Below, piece after piece: positions 13,634 to 24,787 of a DNA stretch of 64,000 bases. Both the position numbers and the translations under genes were made by a program. The notes below the pieces were generated by a model. It did not search any database. It worked only from the letters and a program-made list of their open reading frames with translations, and was not told where the DNA came from. The stretch's first letter is position 1. Each line of letters opens with the position of its first letter. The stretch is from Cordia subcordata. Its lineage: Eukaryota; Streptophyta; Magnoliopsida; Boraginales; Cordiaceae. The stretch is taken from contig JAPTOF010000024.1 in the NCBI GenBank assembly GCA_028554755.1, positions 3,596,001-3,660,000 on the forward strand, read 5' to 3'.

Positions 13634-13839
13634 TTACAAGGTCCTCTTGCTAATATATAAATTTGACAATTTTGCTTTTATATAAATGAATTTTTCAGTT
13701 CTTAAAGTTCTTGAAGTTTTTATTTAAATTAGGATAGTGTTAACAATGTAACAACTAATTTCAATTTATAATTTAATGTTATTCACGCATATCATGTACA
13801 TATTTTTTTGTTTACAGGTCCTATATATGTACTTTTAAA

Positions 13840-13842
<3 letters not shown>

Positions 13843-13873
<31 letters not shown>
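13843..13873. repeat. (TA)n microsatellite
   Basis: About 15 TA units in a row. Confidence 0.9.
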
Positions 13874-13879
<6 letters not shown>

Positions 13880-15905
13880 TATGGACATAACATGTATAGA
13901 CCACATAAATTGTACAAAAAAATCAGCTGTTGGATTGACGGTGTCCCGATTCACAAATATTAGGGACTTTTGAAATATATAGGACTATCATGCTAGGACT
14001 AACATGCTACAATAATAACCGATCAACTTATTTTAAATAATTAATTACCTGTAACATGAATAGAAAATGTTAAAGGATTTAAATATTCAATAAAAATAAG
14101 TAATAACTTTGAAAACTAATAAATAAAATTTTGAGTTACGTATTTCACTTTTGCTAATTGATTCTAGGACAAACCCATGATTATCATCAATATCAATATA
14201 TACTCCAAAAAAGTGGAAATGGAGTAATGTAGTAACAAAAATTGCCTACTTAAAGTCGTGCAAGTATTCTCGGTTCATACCAAGAAATTGATTTTTCAAC
14301 TTTGATTAGATATTAGGAATAGCAGTCCTAATGTAAACTAATTGAAAAGAAAGGGAAATTCTAGCTAGAAAACTACAACAGCTATTTTAACATATTATCA
14401 ATAAGATTCAAATGAGTCATTAATTCACTGATATTAAAAATAAATAATATATCTCGCAACTTTATAATATTACATAGCCACATGGGTTAAAGATTCATGC
14501 TACTTTAACAGGGGAGTTTTGAAATATACAGGACTAACAAGCTATAATTGAATCGTTAATTCTCTAATAATATTTCTGACAACGTTATAATATTATATCA
14601 AAGCCTCAAAGGCTCACGTCTGTTTTGAGTGGAAAGGAAAGGAAAGGAAAATTGTGCTTGCACATAAGCTGACAAGACATGTCATATATGGAGGGAACAA
14701 ACTGGTGGAAATTAGGTTTCTTAGACATTCTCTGCATAGTTCAGCAACTGCAATTATAATCAGAGCATTCAGCAAAAGCCCCGATGGGAATGACAAAAGA
14801 TTAATTCCCTGATGGGTGATGACTCTTTGGCAATGTACCCACCCCTCTGGTGCTGCACCAGTCATCAGCACTTGTGTCATAAACACCACAAGAAGCAAAA
14901 ACCCAAAAAAAGAAAAAAAGATTACAGAATTCAGAAGCATGTTACTGAAACACAACGATTAAAAAGAGAAAAAAATAATAAAAAAAAGATACTCCTAGAT
15001 GTATGCAAGAACATTGTTTGCTTCTTTCTTTTTGCTTTCCCAAATCCCAAATAGAGAGAGAGAGTTAGATTCTTTCTGATTTTCTTGTTCTCCTTTTTGG
15101 ATTTGGTTACTTTTGGGATAAATAAAATATTATTAGAGGTATACTAAGAACATTCATGACGGCAAAAGCGCATACTTACAAATATCAAAGCTCTTTCTTC
15201 TTCTTTTTCTTTTATCATTTTCTTTCGAGTACTTCCTTGTCAAACATTTTGTAGTGTATATACTCGGTTTATGGAATTTACTTCGGAAATAGGCGGGTAA
15301 TCTAGAGTGTGGTTAATTTTACGGTGGTTCTCATATATCTTTAATGATAGTAATAATACAGATATCAATACTCATATCTATCTATATATATCCGAAAGTA
15401 CATACATATATGGGTCCCACATAACGTGTCTTTTTATACATTTTGTATAACACTTTTGGAAATTATATTTATAAATAATATTATATGTCAAAGTTAAAAA
15501 AAAAGAGACAAGAAGAAGAAGAACTTAGGTCTTTTGACTTTATATTCTTACTTGAATTTATTACTCAGCTAATACTCTTATTCCCACAAGGCCAAAATAT
15601 TTGGGCTCCCTCATGCACTAAATTTTCCATGCGTAAAAAATAGCTGAATTGACGAATGTATGTACTTTTTGCTTTAGTTTGATTTAGTTTTCTTTTCTTC
15701 TTTAATTTTAATTCTTTTCTTTCCTTTACCTTTTCTATATTCTTTTGGATTCTTTTTTTCTTCTTTATGCTATGAATTGAAATTGTTTGCTCTCTAATTC
15801 TTATGCTCTTCCTCTTTCAAAGCATGCAGCAGATTTAAAATCAGTCCAGGTATCATCACCTCTAAGGTAAAGTTTTATATCAGAATTGGAATAAGATGAG
15901 TTGGT

Positions 15906-16166
15906 GTCTTTTTTTTTTTGTCAAATAGAAAGAGATTTCATTAACAAAAGATGTAAGTACATCAACCATTGCCATCCTAGCACTGTCTTGATCAGGGAGG
16001 CATGACACCCAGTTACAAGGCTGAGACTTACTCCTGATAGATTTAGCTAGGAAGTCCGCGACTCGATTAGCAATATGCCTAATAAGGTTTAGGAAGAAAT
16101 CAATGTTCCTATTAAAGAGCAGGTAAATAAGTGAATAAGTCTGACTTCAGAAGAGAAAATCCAGTA
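15906..16166 (-). mobile_element. 5'-truncated LINE (non-LTR retrotransposon) with 15 bp TSD
   Basis: On the minus strand the sequence encodes FFLNLIRHIANRVADFLAKS, then SCLPDQDSARM and a short tail ending in poly-A (poly-T at 15909-15919 on the plus strand). HIANRVADFLAK is the conserved end of the RNase H domain found at the C-terminus of plant L1-like LINE polyproteins. The insertion is flanked by ATAAGATGAGTTGGT (15891-15905) and ATAAGTTGAGTTGGT (16167-16181), a 15 bp target-site duplication with one mismatch. Only about 260 bp were inserted, consistent with heavy 5' truncation during target-primed reverse transcription. It is non-functional. Confidence 0.85.
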
Positions 16167-16181
16167 ATAAGTTGAGTTGGT

Positions 16182-17015
16182 TACTGGATAAGTTCTTTTA
16201 GAACATACAGACCCCTTTGGTAGAGTACTACTAGCGTGGTATTCATGAGATGCACGAGTTTTAATGGTCATTTGATATTATCAATTTTTTTATAATTAAA
16301 ATTATTATGAATTTCTGCTTTGTATTGATCAATTAATGTATTTCAACTTATATATTTCTTGTTGTTAGAATAAGATATTGTGATCATATATACCAATGAG
16401 TAATAAACTAATAAAAATATTTAGTGTTGATAGTTCATGATCTACATGTAGGCTGTATTTGATCAGATTTTTAAATTGGTAATTTAAATTATAAGTAATT
16501 AAATTTTATATATGTGATTATGATTCTATTTTTGAATTATCTATCGTTTAAATGAAAAATGCAAAGAACAAACTTTTTGAATCATAATCATCTTGTAATG
16601 AAATTATATTTGTTAAAATTTATTAATATTTAAGTAATAAATCCCAATATAAAGAAATAGGCAAATATTAGAAAATTAATTTTGAAAATTTGATCATAAT
16701 GTCTGACCCATAGTTGATAGATTTTTAATATCAATTTAGCATTCAATTTTTATTAAAATGCAACCTAAAAGGGGCATTATACTTTGAGAATAAATAATAT
16801 ATATGCGTGTGGGTGTTTATATATAACATGTCGAGTAATAGAATAAATTATTTTTTGACCAAGCATAGAATGATGTGTTGATGATTATCTTGTCAATTAT
16901 ATTATATTATATTGTGTTGTATTACATTATATTGTATTATATTATATTTATTATATTATATTATATATAATTGAAGCTTTCAATACTCAGTTTACATATA
17001 TCTTAGTATTAAGGA
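16182..17015. other. AT-rich spacer
   Basis: No coding signal. It includes the TATTA-type microsatellite at 16897-16971 and ends at the 5' LTR of the next element. Confidence 0.6.
16897..16971. repeat. Degenerate (TATTA)n microsatellite
   Basis: Repeated TATTA/TATTG units over about 75 bp, with a few point changes. Confidence 0.8.
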
Positions 17016-17498
17016 TGTTGGATTATGGCTCAAAGTTCAAGTTCATATAAATTAGGTAACTTGTGAAAGACAATTAATTGTATTACCAAAATATGAGTTG
17101 CCTAAATAATAGATGAGAAATATTAGAGAGCAAGGATTTCTTTCCTATAAATAGAAGGTCTTATAGCTTGTATTTGGTGCACCTTAGGGCCAAACCCCAT
17201 GGGGGTGTGGGTGAGAGGGAGAGCCTGAGAGTATCGAGATTATCTTATATTCGTTCTAGTCCTATTGAGGATGGAGCCATTGTAAGGACTCCATTAGGGG
17301 AGGATTTAAACTTTTCTGTTCGTGCAAAAAGTAATCACCTGAGTTGTACTCCTATTATTGTTGAATAGTGGAACTTATCCCAGAGAGGATCGTGAGCATA
17401 GGTAGAGGGCCGAACCATGTTAAAAATATTGCGTGTTCTTTGTGTATGTTTTCCGCTATTCTTTGATATGTGTGCGTATGTCCTTGATTTTCCCAACA
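17016..17498 (+). repeat. 5' LTR of the small LTR retrotransposon
   Basis: Begins TGTTGGATTATGGCTC and ends CCAACA. It contains a TATA-like CCTATAAATAGAAGG (near 17144) that may start transcription. It aligns throughout with 19249-19732. Confidence 0.85.
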
Positions 17499-17516
17499 AA
17501 TGATATCAAAGCCTGG
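17499..17516 (+). promoter_or_regulatory. Primer binding site (Met-tRNA type, degenerate)
   Basis: TGATATCAAAGCC directly after the 5' LTR differs by only two changes from TGGTATCAGAGCC, the usual plant initiator Met-tRNA primer site. Confidence 0.65.
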
Positions 17517-18298
17517 TTGGTGAATTGGGCACGATGATGATACAAGGAGGACACATGAGGAGTTGTGTTTAAGGATGCTGGTTTTTACAAAAAAACGAAA
17601 AGGTTGCTGGAGAGAAGTTCGAAAATTCGCTAGATTTGCTGGTCACGTTTGGAAGCCTTGTTGGAGACCGATTGACAATCCGTTTATTGCTATGTGTTTG
17701 TTGCGATGAGAAGAGTAAGTTGCCAATATTTTGCCACGATTGGAAGGTTGGATTGTGAGATACAAGGAAGTCAACTTTTGTGAATTTGTGGTCAAAAAGT
17801 CAAAACAGAGGATTTGACCAGCTTCGACTGAGAGCAATTTGGGGTTTGACCGAGTTGATCGAGGGTCCCCAATTGTTTTTCGACATCTTGAGTTCGTTTT
17901 TTAGGTCCGTTTTGTCAAATTCTTGATGTATCATGGGTGAGCCTTGAATTTAGGTAAAACGATGAAGTGGTGATGGAATTGTACGAAAGTCTTTGAAGCA
18001 TTATGCGCGCAAACACATTCAGCCAACTAGTGATCAAACTTTTGTGAGAGAAGTCTAGATGAGTAGACCAATTGAAGAAGGTTCGATTTAAGGAAGGAGT
18101 CACGCGAGGAGGAGTTCGCGTAGTTGAACAATCAGAGTCTTGGCCAAAAGACTAGTAGAGAATGTTACTGCTAGAGCGAATACCACGTCTAAGATGCCTA
18201 GTGTCGAGGGAAGATGGAAACTACCTTGATAGATTGAGGTTAGATGGCATAAAGAGGAATGTTAGTGTTGACTTCGTGAACCTGTTGGGATGTGTTAG

Positions 18299-19133
18299 TA
18301 GGGGTAGGAATTGGAACAGATAATCGGACAGTCGGATAATCGGATATCGGATAGTCAGATATTGGATTAGAAAATCAACTATCCGATCGGATACACCTAT
18401 TCGACCGGATGTCGGATGTTTGGATAACAGATATTTTCGGATTCGGATAGTTGGATTTTCGAATTTATTTAATAATCAAAACATATTTAATTTCTCATTT
18501 AATATTTTACTACTAAACAACATTATAACCATATAAATTTAGGGCCACTCGAACTATAACAATATTAAATTGTATTGAAAAGAAAAATTAACACATTTCA
18601 CTAAATATGAAGTTTACCACAAACTATAATTTGCACTAATATGACATACAAAATAATAGTAGATAATAACCAATATATATATGTTTACTACAAATCATAA
18701 TCCACATAAATATATCACACATACCACAGCTGATACTAAATACAAAATCTATTACAATCTATATTTCATAACAAGTCATCAAATATTTTTGTTGTACCAA
18801 AAGTTAAACAAATAAAATATCCCAAATGCAAGACATAAAACTAAAATATTTAAAATAAATTTAAAAGTCATAAAATAATAAAATGTTGAACCATCTTTAG
18901 ACAATGAAGCCCTTAACATAAAATTAATATATTTTTATATGTGTTTTACTTTTTGGATATTTCATATCGGATTCGGATAGTAAAAAAATATCCGAATTCC
19001 TATCCAATATCTAGTATTTTTATCGGATATCGGATTTGGATATATCTATATTCGAAATTTACATAATTTTTCTATCCAATCGGGTTCAGATACGAATTTG
19101 GATTCGAATACGGAACGAATATTCCTACCCCTA
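18299..19133. mobile_element. hAT-type MITE nested in the LTR retrotransposon
   Basis: The element starts TAGGGGTAGGAAT and ends ATTCCTACCCCTA, perfect 13 bp terminal inverted repeats. It is flanked by a perfect 8 bp duplication, TGTGTTAG (18291-18298 and 19134-19141). An 8 bp duplication and TAGGG-type ends identify the hAT superfamily. Both ends carry many copies of a CGGATA/TATCCG motif, including ATCGGATATCGGAT, which could be subterminal transposase-binding sites. The 835 bp element has no coding capacity. Because it interrupts the LTR element, it inserted later. Confidence 0.92.
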
Positions 19134-19248
19134 TGTGTTAGTAACCTTTATTTTAGAGCGTGCTGTCGAGTGAGGACTCCAGCATGAAGACTGTGAAGAG
19201 GTTCCAGTTGCAGCAAAGAAGCTTCATACTTTGGCCAAGTGAGAAATT

Positions 19249-19732
19249 TGTTGAGTTATGGCTCAAAGTCCAAGTCTATACAAATTAGGAAACTTGTGGA
19301 AGATAATTAATTGTGTTATCAAAATATAAGCTACCTAGACAGTAGAGGAGAAATCTTGGGGAACAAGGATTTCTCTTCTATAAATTGAGGGTCTTATAGC
19401 TTGTATTTGGTGTGCCTTAGAGCCACACCCCATGGGGGGTATGGGTGAGAGGGAGAGCCTGAAAGTATTAAGAGTGTCTTACATTTGTTCTAGTCCTGTT
19501 GAGGATAGAGCCATTGTAAAGACTCTATTAGGGGAGGGTATAGACTTTTCTGTCCATGCAAAAAGTCATCACCTGAGTTGTAACCATATTATTGTTGAAT
19601 AGTAAAATTTAACCCAGAGGGAATTGTGGACGTAGGCAGAGAGCTGAACCACGTTAAAAATATTGCATGTTCTTTGTGTATATTTTTCACTGTGCTTTGA
19701 TATGTGTACGTGTGTCCTTGATTTTTCCAACA
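19249..19732 (+). repeat. 3' LTR of the small LTR retrotransposon
   Basis: Begins TGTTGAGTTATGGCTC and ends TTCCAACA. It has the same order of sequence as 17016-17498 with scattered substitutions, so insertion was not very recent. Confidence 0.85.
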
Positions 19733-19873
19733 GAGGATAATACCAAAAATCTGTATTTGTTTATAAACTCTCCTGGGGGGATGGGTAATACCTGGAATAG
19801 CTATTTATAACACTATGCAATTTGTGGCATTGAGAAATAGGATTTTCTAGATAAAGAATAAAAAAAACAAGCT

Positions 19874-20053
19874 ATGGATAGATCCAAGCAACCTTTTCTT
19901 AAATTCAAGTGATCTTTCTGTAAGTGTTTGCCCGCGATTCAATTGAGAGATTGAGCTGATTACAGAAACATGAGTTTAATTAGTTGATTTATTAGTGAAC
20001 AGGGAAAAATATTATCTTGACGGGTAAATAGATTGACCTTGAAACAATAATTC
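19874..20053 (+). pseudogene. rps18: Plastid rps18 fragment, nuclear copy
   Basis: From ATGGATAGATCCAAGCAACC the sequence follows plastid rps18 (30S ribosomal protein S18), including the segment for NMSLI-SRFISEQGKILS and RVNRLTLKQ. In-frame stops, for example TGATCTTTC for a conserved basic segment, show decay. Similarity probably begins about 80 bp upstream in the rpl33-rps18 spacer and stops near 20053, before the gene end. Confidence 0.8.
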
Positions 20054-20112
20054 AGTTGCTGTGATCAGACTCTATTATAGATTTCTGACCACATTCTTCA
20101 TAGGGCCCTCTT

Positions 20113-20433
20113 ATCTCTTCCTTTGTGGCTTCGACTATTCCCATAGCCCATCAATTAGTTAACCATAGACATATTTTAGTTAATGGGTGTATAGTTGATA
20201 TACCAAGTTATCGCTTCAAACCCCGAGATATTATTACAGCGACGGATAAACAAAAATCTATAACTCTAATTCAAAATTCTCTTGATTCATTCCCTCATGA
20301 GGGATTGCCAAACCATTTGACCCTTCACCCATTCCAATATAAAGGATTGGTCAATCAAATAACAGATAGTAAATGGATCGGTTTGAAAATAAATTAATTG
20401 CTAGTCGTAGAATATTATTCTTGCCAGACTTAA
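20113..20433 (+). pseudogene. rps4: Plastid rps4 3' end, nuclear copy
   Basis: The frame reads [20 protein letters not shown], then [15 protein letters not shown] and [16 protein letters not shown], which is the C-terminal half of plastid ribosomal protein S4. A small deletion gives an early stop at 20395-20397; the original stop position is near 20431-20433. It begins abruptly near 20113, only 60 bp after the rps18 fragment, although the two genes are far apart in plastid genomes. Confidence 0.9.
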
Positions 20434-20709
20434 ACCTAACTAAAATAAAATAACATTTGAACAATTTTCTTCCCTTTGGTGAACTTAAGGTTAAGAAATA
20501 AGGTTTTGGTTCGGATTTTCTCCTATTTATATATCATAGACCAAAGGGATATTTTCATTTCTTGCTTACTCTTTCCAGTATTTTTACTATTTTCTAGTAT
20601 TTTTTGTGTCACAGCAATTAGGAATAAAGAATCTACTTCAAAGAAAGCTAACTATTGGAATAAAGATATCCATTTGTTTTTAGTCAAATTGGTGAAGTAA
20701 GTGAAGGTG
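20434..20709. other. Plastid rps4-trnS spacer, nuclear copy
   Basis: It connects rps4 and trnS-GGA in the order and convergent orientation seen in plastid genomes, so it is part of the same transferred segment. Open frames here are not genes. Confidence 0.7.
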
Positions 20710-20797
20710 CAAAAAGAGAGGGATTTGAACCCTCGGTAAACAAAAGCCTACATTAGCAGTTCCAATGCTACGCCTTGAACCACTTGGTCATCTCTTC
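20710..20797 (-). pseudogene. trnS-GGA: Plastid trnS-GGA, nuclear copy
   Basis: On the minus strand this is a class II serine tRNA with anticodon GGA (TTCCAA on the plus strand at 20760-20765) and a TTCGAA-type T loop now reading TTCAAA. Compared with the plastid gene it has an extra base near the anticodon stem (ACATTAGCAG) and changes in the acceptor and D arms, so it is probably inactive. Confidence 0.85.
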
Positions 20798-20816
20798 TAC
20801 ATAATGATTATGACTA

Positions 20817-21280
20817 CACTACTAGAAAAAAGGTCTTTTGAAACCGCCAAAATCAGTTGCTAATTACAAAATCGGTCGTGACATAGCATTTGTGGCCGAA
20901 GTGTGTTGTCGTTAAATGTATTGTCGCTAAATTGAAATTAATGAGCAACTTTGAATCAGCAACCATAAGGACAGTCACTAAACACATTGGTTGGTTGCTA
21001 AAATAGCATATGTACACAGAATTGAAATCGATTGCTAACCTTTTAGCGTTCCATTTAGCTACTGACATGTCGGTTGCTCAATTTAGCGACCGACTAGTAG
21101 TGACTAGTCGGTCGCTAATTTTAGCCTCTTCAGTTTTTAGTTTTAGGTACCGAAGAGTCGGTAGCCAATTTAAAAATCGAAGTGTCAGTTGCTAATTTTA
21201 GTGACCGACTGAATTTGATCGCTAATTTTTCCATCTTCTACATTACCGACCGATCCTATGTCGGTCGCTAATTTAATGAA
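20817..21280. repeat. CACTA terminal and subterminal repeat region
   Basis: CACTACTAGAAAAAAGG at the edge, followed by at least ten variants of (G)GTCGCTAATT or (A)GCGACCGAC, for example around 21085, 21110, 21205 and 21260. Such arrays bind TNPA-like proteins in known CACTA elements. Confidence 0.8.
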
Positions 21281-21631
21281 GGAACACCTTATCAAATTAT
21301 AGCCAATCCAAAATCATAAAACATAACTTGGTAGCAATTTTATATGTCAAACTCATATATATGACCACAAATTTTTAACGCAATCAATAGCAATATATAT
21401 TTAAACACAAAAAAGTTGCCATCCATATTTTTTCACCAATTAAACCTTGAAAGCATACACACACCACATATTCTATGAAATTGCATAGTATTCACCCACA
21501 CATAATAAAGTAGTCTTTTTATCAATTTAACACAATCACACACTGAGAGGGGATGGACCTGAAGGTGGGACCTGAAGGTGGCAACTAAGTAGTTAATCCT
21601 ACTGACTGCAACATCAATCTCATTTGCTCTA

Positions 21632-22890
21632 TCATCGTAACTCGTTCACGTTGGAGTTCTTGGTCAAACTCCATTTCCTTGGGCTATAATTGTTACTGAA
21701 CTTCTTTTTGCACTTGCCATGCCATGTCTTGTCGCATTTGCTATATTTACATTTCGTACTTTTCTTGTTATTTATAAAGGCAAGCATCCAAAACTGCTTG
21801 GGAGAGCAAATTATAACCCATGAAAGAGGATGCTGACCCATGTCATTTAGTAGGAATGATCCCTTCGAAGTTATTGATGGGCAGACCAAATTTTGTACCC
21901 TTCTTAACACTCCCAATTGCTTCATAAAAGATTTCAGGGTCAAGATAGTTATTCGATAGGTTGATGCTACTTTCTTCGCCCTCATCACATTGTTGTCTCT
22001 TCTAAAGAAAAAGCTAGTTATAATGTTCCTGCAAATAATCAGTCCACAAACACAATTTAGTTCAAAACAACTAACAAAAATCATCAATTAATAAAATGTA
22101 CACCTAATGTAGCAACAAACCAAATACATTACCAAGACTCTTTTTTGCTTTAAACGTAATCCAATTACCACTTCCTTTATTCTTCTTATGTGTGTGCTCA
22201 AGTAGATCAATCTTGTAAAGTTTGGATTATTTTCAATCTACCAAATGCATATAAAAAACATGATAATACAATATTAAAGATTTATATATAATGAACAATA
22301 TATATTTTATATGCATGTGCACATAAACCTCTCGTAGCTCCATTTCTTCTAAATTTATAGAGCCACTAGTGTCCACGAAATATGACCCATTTATTACCCC
22401 TTTTATTCAGTTTGCTTTACCCACATCATGTTTTTTTTTATCCATTTGCCTTCCTTCCACAAGTCCACAAGATCTTCCAACCTTGTTGCTCAATCCAATT
22501 TAGTGGAAAGTCCTTCCAAACATCATGAGGTTTTTCTTGTTGAGATTCTTTTCTAGTAAATTTTCTAGCATTGAATAACAAGCTTTTCATCCTTGTGTTA
22601 CAATGTTGGTGCCAAATTGGGCATGCAACATTCTCTTTCTTAGGCATTTCGAACTTATGATATTGTTGTTTACATTACAAGACAATAACATTTAGAAACA
22701 TACATAAAAAGTAATTATTAGCTAAATATAATTAATATTTATTGTTAATATTACTATAAGACCTTTCCACATACTTGTTTATAATCTTCAGGAATCACTT
22801 CTCATGACACCCAAGGACCTTTAAAGTGGCTGATAATCACGTGTGGCGTGTATTTAGCCCATTTTGCTCCTTTGTAAGGGTGAAGGCTAC
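21632..22890 (-). pseudogene. TNPA-like / Transposase_24 protein of the CACTA element, degenerate
   Basis: Fragments on the minus strand read VIPEDYKQVCGKV (near 22790-22755), FPLNWIEQQGWK (near 22520-22480), CPIWHQHCNTRMKSLLFNAR (22617-22560), IDLLEHTHKKNKG (near 22210-22170) and a final part with MRAKKVASTYRITILTLKSF (21990-21930). This order, with a short IDL-x-HTH motif after the central domain, resembles plant Transposase_24 proteins. Stops and AT-rich insertions (possibly introns) separate the pieces. Confidence 0.5.
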
Positions 22891-23327
22891 AATGAAAATA
22901 AATTATAAAGTGTTACAAGTAATAACTTCATTAACTTGTAATATTCAACTAATGTCTTTTGATGCATATCCTTTATTTCTAACATGTAACTGTTTTCAAG
23001 TCTCACCATTCGGAGGAGGAGGCAAAGCAGTACGCTGACGTTCCTTATTAGTCATCTTATTCTGAGAGTCACTATCATGCTCATCTGTTGATAGAAAAAG
23101 ATACAACACATGTTACCAGAAAAAAACATTTAAGAACAGAGAACTAATAGAAGTAAGATTACAAGATCGTTAGAATAATCAAAGGTTTAATTAAATTTTC
23201 TTTTGTGAGAAAAAGAGAAATGATAATGAACAAAGACGTAAAAAAACATGAAGGTTATTGCTATTATTGTCTTCTCAAATCCTGACGCTGGCTCATAGCA
23301 TATAACAATCGCTGTAAAACGTTTAGC

Positions 23328-23506
23328 AACAATTCATATTGATAAGCATTATCTTTGCAAACAACAATTCATATCAAAGAGTATCATCTTTCCAATCTAA
23401 CAATTCATATAAATGAGCATCATCTTTCCAAATCAACAATTCAAATCAACTAGCATCATCTTTCTAAACCAATAATTCATATCAACGAGCATCATCTTTC
23501 CAAACC
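23328..23506. repeat. Minisatellite, 5 units of 35-36 bp
   Basis: Units start at 23328, 23363, 23399, 23435 and 23471, each AACAATTCATATC...GCATCATCTTTCCAAA. It lies inside the CACTA element, between its two protein remnants. Confidence 0.85.
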
Positions 23507-24175
23507 AAGTAACAAAATTTCATCTCTCAAAATTGCAACAACTAAGTAATTCAAGTTGAGAATTACAACAAAACTCTAAACAAAGTTTTTATCCTCAAGT
23601 TACTGTCGAGCACTCAAATGAAGAAAACCGAATCAAACCAAACCAAATTCTTATTCCACTAGGTGGCATCAAACACATGTTACCAATATATACAAGACTA
23701 ACATTAACCTTATAGGTGAGATACACAAATGAAAACAAAAATATACGTGAATATAACATTTACCTTATATAGGTGTAGAAGTTCCAGAGGATGTAGAAGT
23801 ACCCAAGAGGGTGATGCCTAAATGAGCCGACGAAAGTGATTCTTGTGTCTGTGGAATAAGTGATCCATTCCTTCCAATAGACAAAGACATAGGTGTCTAC
23901 TCTTCAACATCATGTGAAGTGTTTGATCTGCCCATCTCACCATGTGATTTTAATCTCATTGAAGATTTAATAAGGCACCTTTTCCCTTTACCCCGTTGCA
24001 TCTAGATATTATTAAACAAGCATATGCAATGCATGTAAATATAAAAGAAAGATAAAGATTTTGACATAGCATTTAGATACAAGTAAAAAGATTATAACAT
24101 AACGTGAAAATTAGAGAAATTAAGCATAACAAAAAGTTAGTCATTACCAATTACATATCACAAATGATATCAAAA

Positions 24176-24740
24176 TTAGCTGAATTCATTATCACTATCC
24201 CTGTCAAAGTCTTCTTGTCTAGAGTCTTCATCAGATTCATCTTCATTAGGGTCATCTTCATCATTATAATCATCTTCTTCATCTTCTCCATCATCCTCTT
24301 CTTCAAATTCTTCATCTTCATTTATAACCCTTCTCCTTTTTGAAGAATTAAAATTTTGGACTAACAATATGCTTTTTTCAACTTCTCCATCCTCTTCTCC
24401 TCTACCATAAAGAATATTAGCACTATCCAACTCAGTTTCAATATGAATTTGAATTGGCTTAGACACTTTATCTTCTTGATAAGCACCATTAACAATGTTG
24501 TTTTCATTCTTATCTAAACCAAGATATGCAAGTATTGGAAACATCCTTCGTGCTTTAGTCTTGCAAATTGGCCATCAATTCTCCCTTCTAATAGGGTAAG
24601 AAGTGTAATACACTTGTCGAGCTTGCGATGCAAATATAAATGGCTTGTAAGCACTAATCCTTAATTGGTGGTTCATATCTGCAAGGCCATATTTGGGGTA
24701 AACTACTACCTCTTTTTTGTAATCAAACCACCTACATTTG
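24176..24740 (-). pseudogene. TNPD transposase C-terminal part (DUF4216-like) of the CACTA element
   Basis: The minus strand reads WFDYKKEVVVYPKYGLADM, then KPFIFASQARQVYYTSYPIR and WPICKTKARRMFP, the conserved DUF4216 region of plant En/Spm TNPD transposases. A 122-residue frame follows (24544-24176) with a lysine-arginine patch (SSKRRRV) and a long Asp/Glu tail. A stop separates the two parts, and the catalytic N-terminal domains are absent from the window. Confidence 0.7.
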
Positions 24741-24787
24741 AATAACGTAATTAAATTGAAAATTAGTATAGTGCAATTGAATGATAT

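Larger units (their letters stand above)
12891..15905. other. AT-rich spacer with TA microsatellites
   Basis: No gene is supported. A phrase like TTTTGAAATATANAGGACTA recurs at 13968 and 14517, suggesting an old dispersed repeat. TA repeats are listed separately. One minus-strand frame at 14614-14955 is discussed among the rejected items. Confidence 0.55.
17016..19732 (+). mobile_element. Small non-autonomous LTR retrotransposon with a nested hAT MITE
   Basis: Two direct repeats of 483-484 bp, each starting TGTTG and ending CCAACA, enclose an internal region of about 1.75 kb. Flanking AAGGA (17011-17015) and GAGGA (19733-19737) match at 4 of 5 bases, as expected for an LTR-element target-site duplication. 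A primer-binding-site-like sequence follows the 5' LTR. Without the nested hAT element the internal part is only about 0.9 kb. It shows no gag or pol motifs, so the element must have moved with enzymes supplied in trans, like a TRIM or similar deletion derivative. The superfamily is unclear; a Met-tRNA-type primer site would suit copia. Confidence 0.85.
20817..24745 (-). mobile_element. CACTA (En/Spm) transposon remnant
   Basis: It starts CACTACTAGAAAAAAGG, the typical terminal sequence of plant CACTA elements. The next 450 bp hold many copies of a subterminal motif, GTCGGTCGCTAAT or CGACCGA, in both orientations. Further in, the minus strand encodes degenerate parts of the two usual proteins: a DUF4216-like tail of the TNPD transposase (24740-24176) and a Transposase_24/TNPA-like protein (about 22890-21632). 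The other terminus is not visible: the remnant ends near 24745, close to the LTR of a gypsy element. Confidence 0.75.

Noticed and set aside
14614..14955. Minus-strand frame of 113 residues with an N-terminal hydrophobic stretch resembling a signal peptide
   Set aside because: Two hydrophobic segments come from T-rich DNA. There is no conserved motif, splice context or supporting neighbour, so I do not call it a gene.
20710..20797. Functional nuclear tRNA-Ser
   Set aside because: Plastid-type sequence with an extra base and changed conserved positions, lying inside a plastid-derived segment.
23300..23510. CRISPR-like array of regular repeats
   Set aside because: The 35-36 bp units are contiguous without unique spacers, and the context is a plant transposon, so it is a minisatellite.
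24104..24343. Ile/Phe-rich plus-strand frame like a membrane protein
   Set aside because: It is antisense to the Asp/Glu-rich tail of the CACTA protein.
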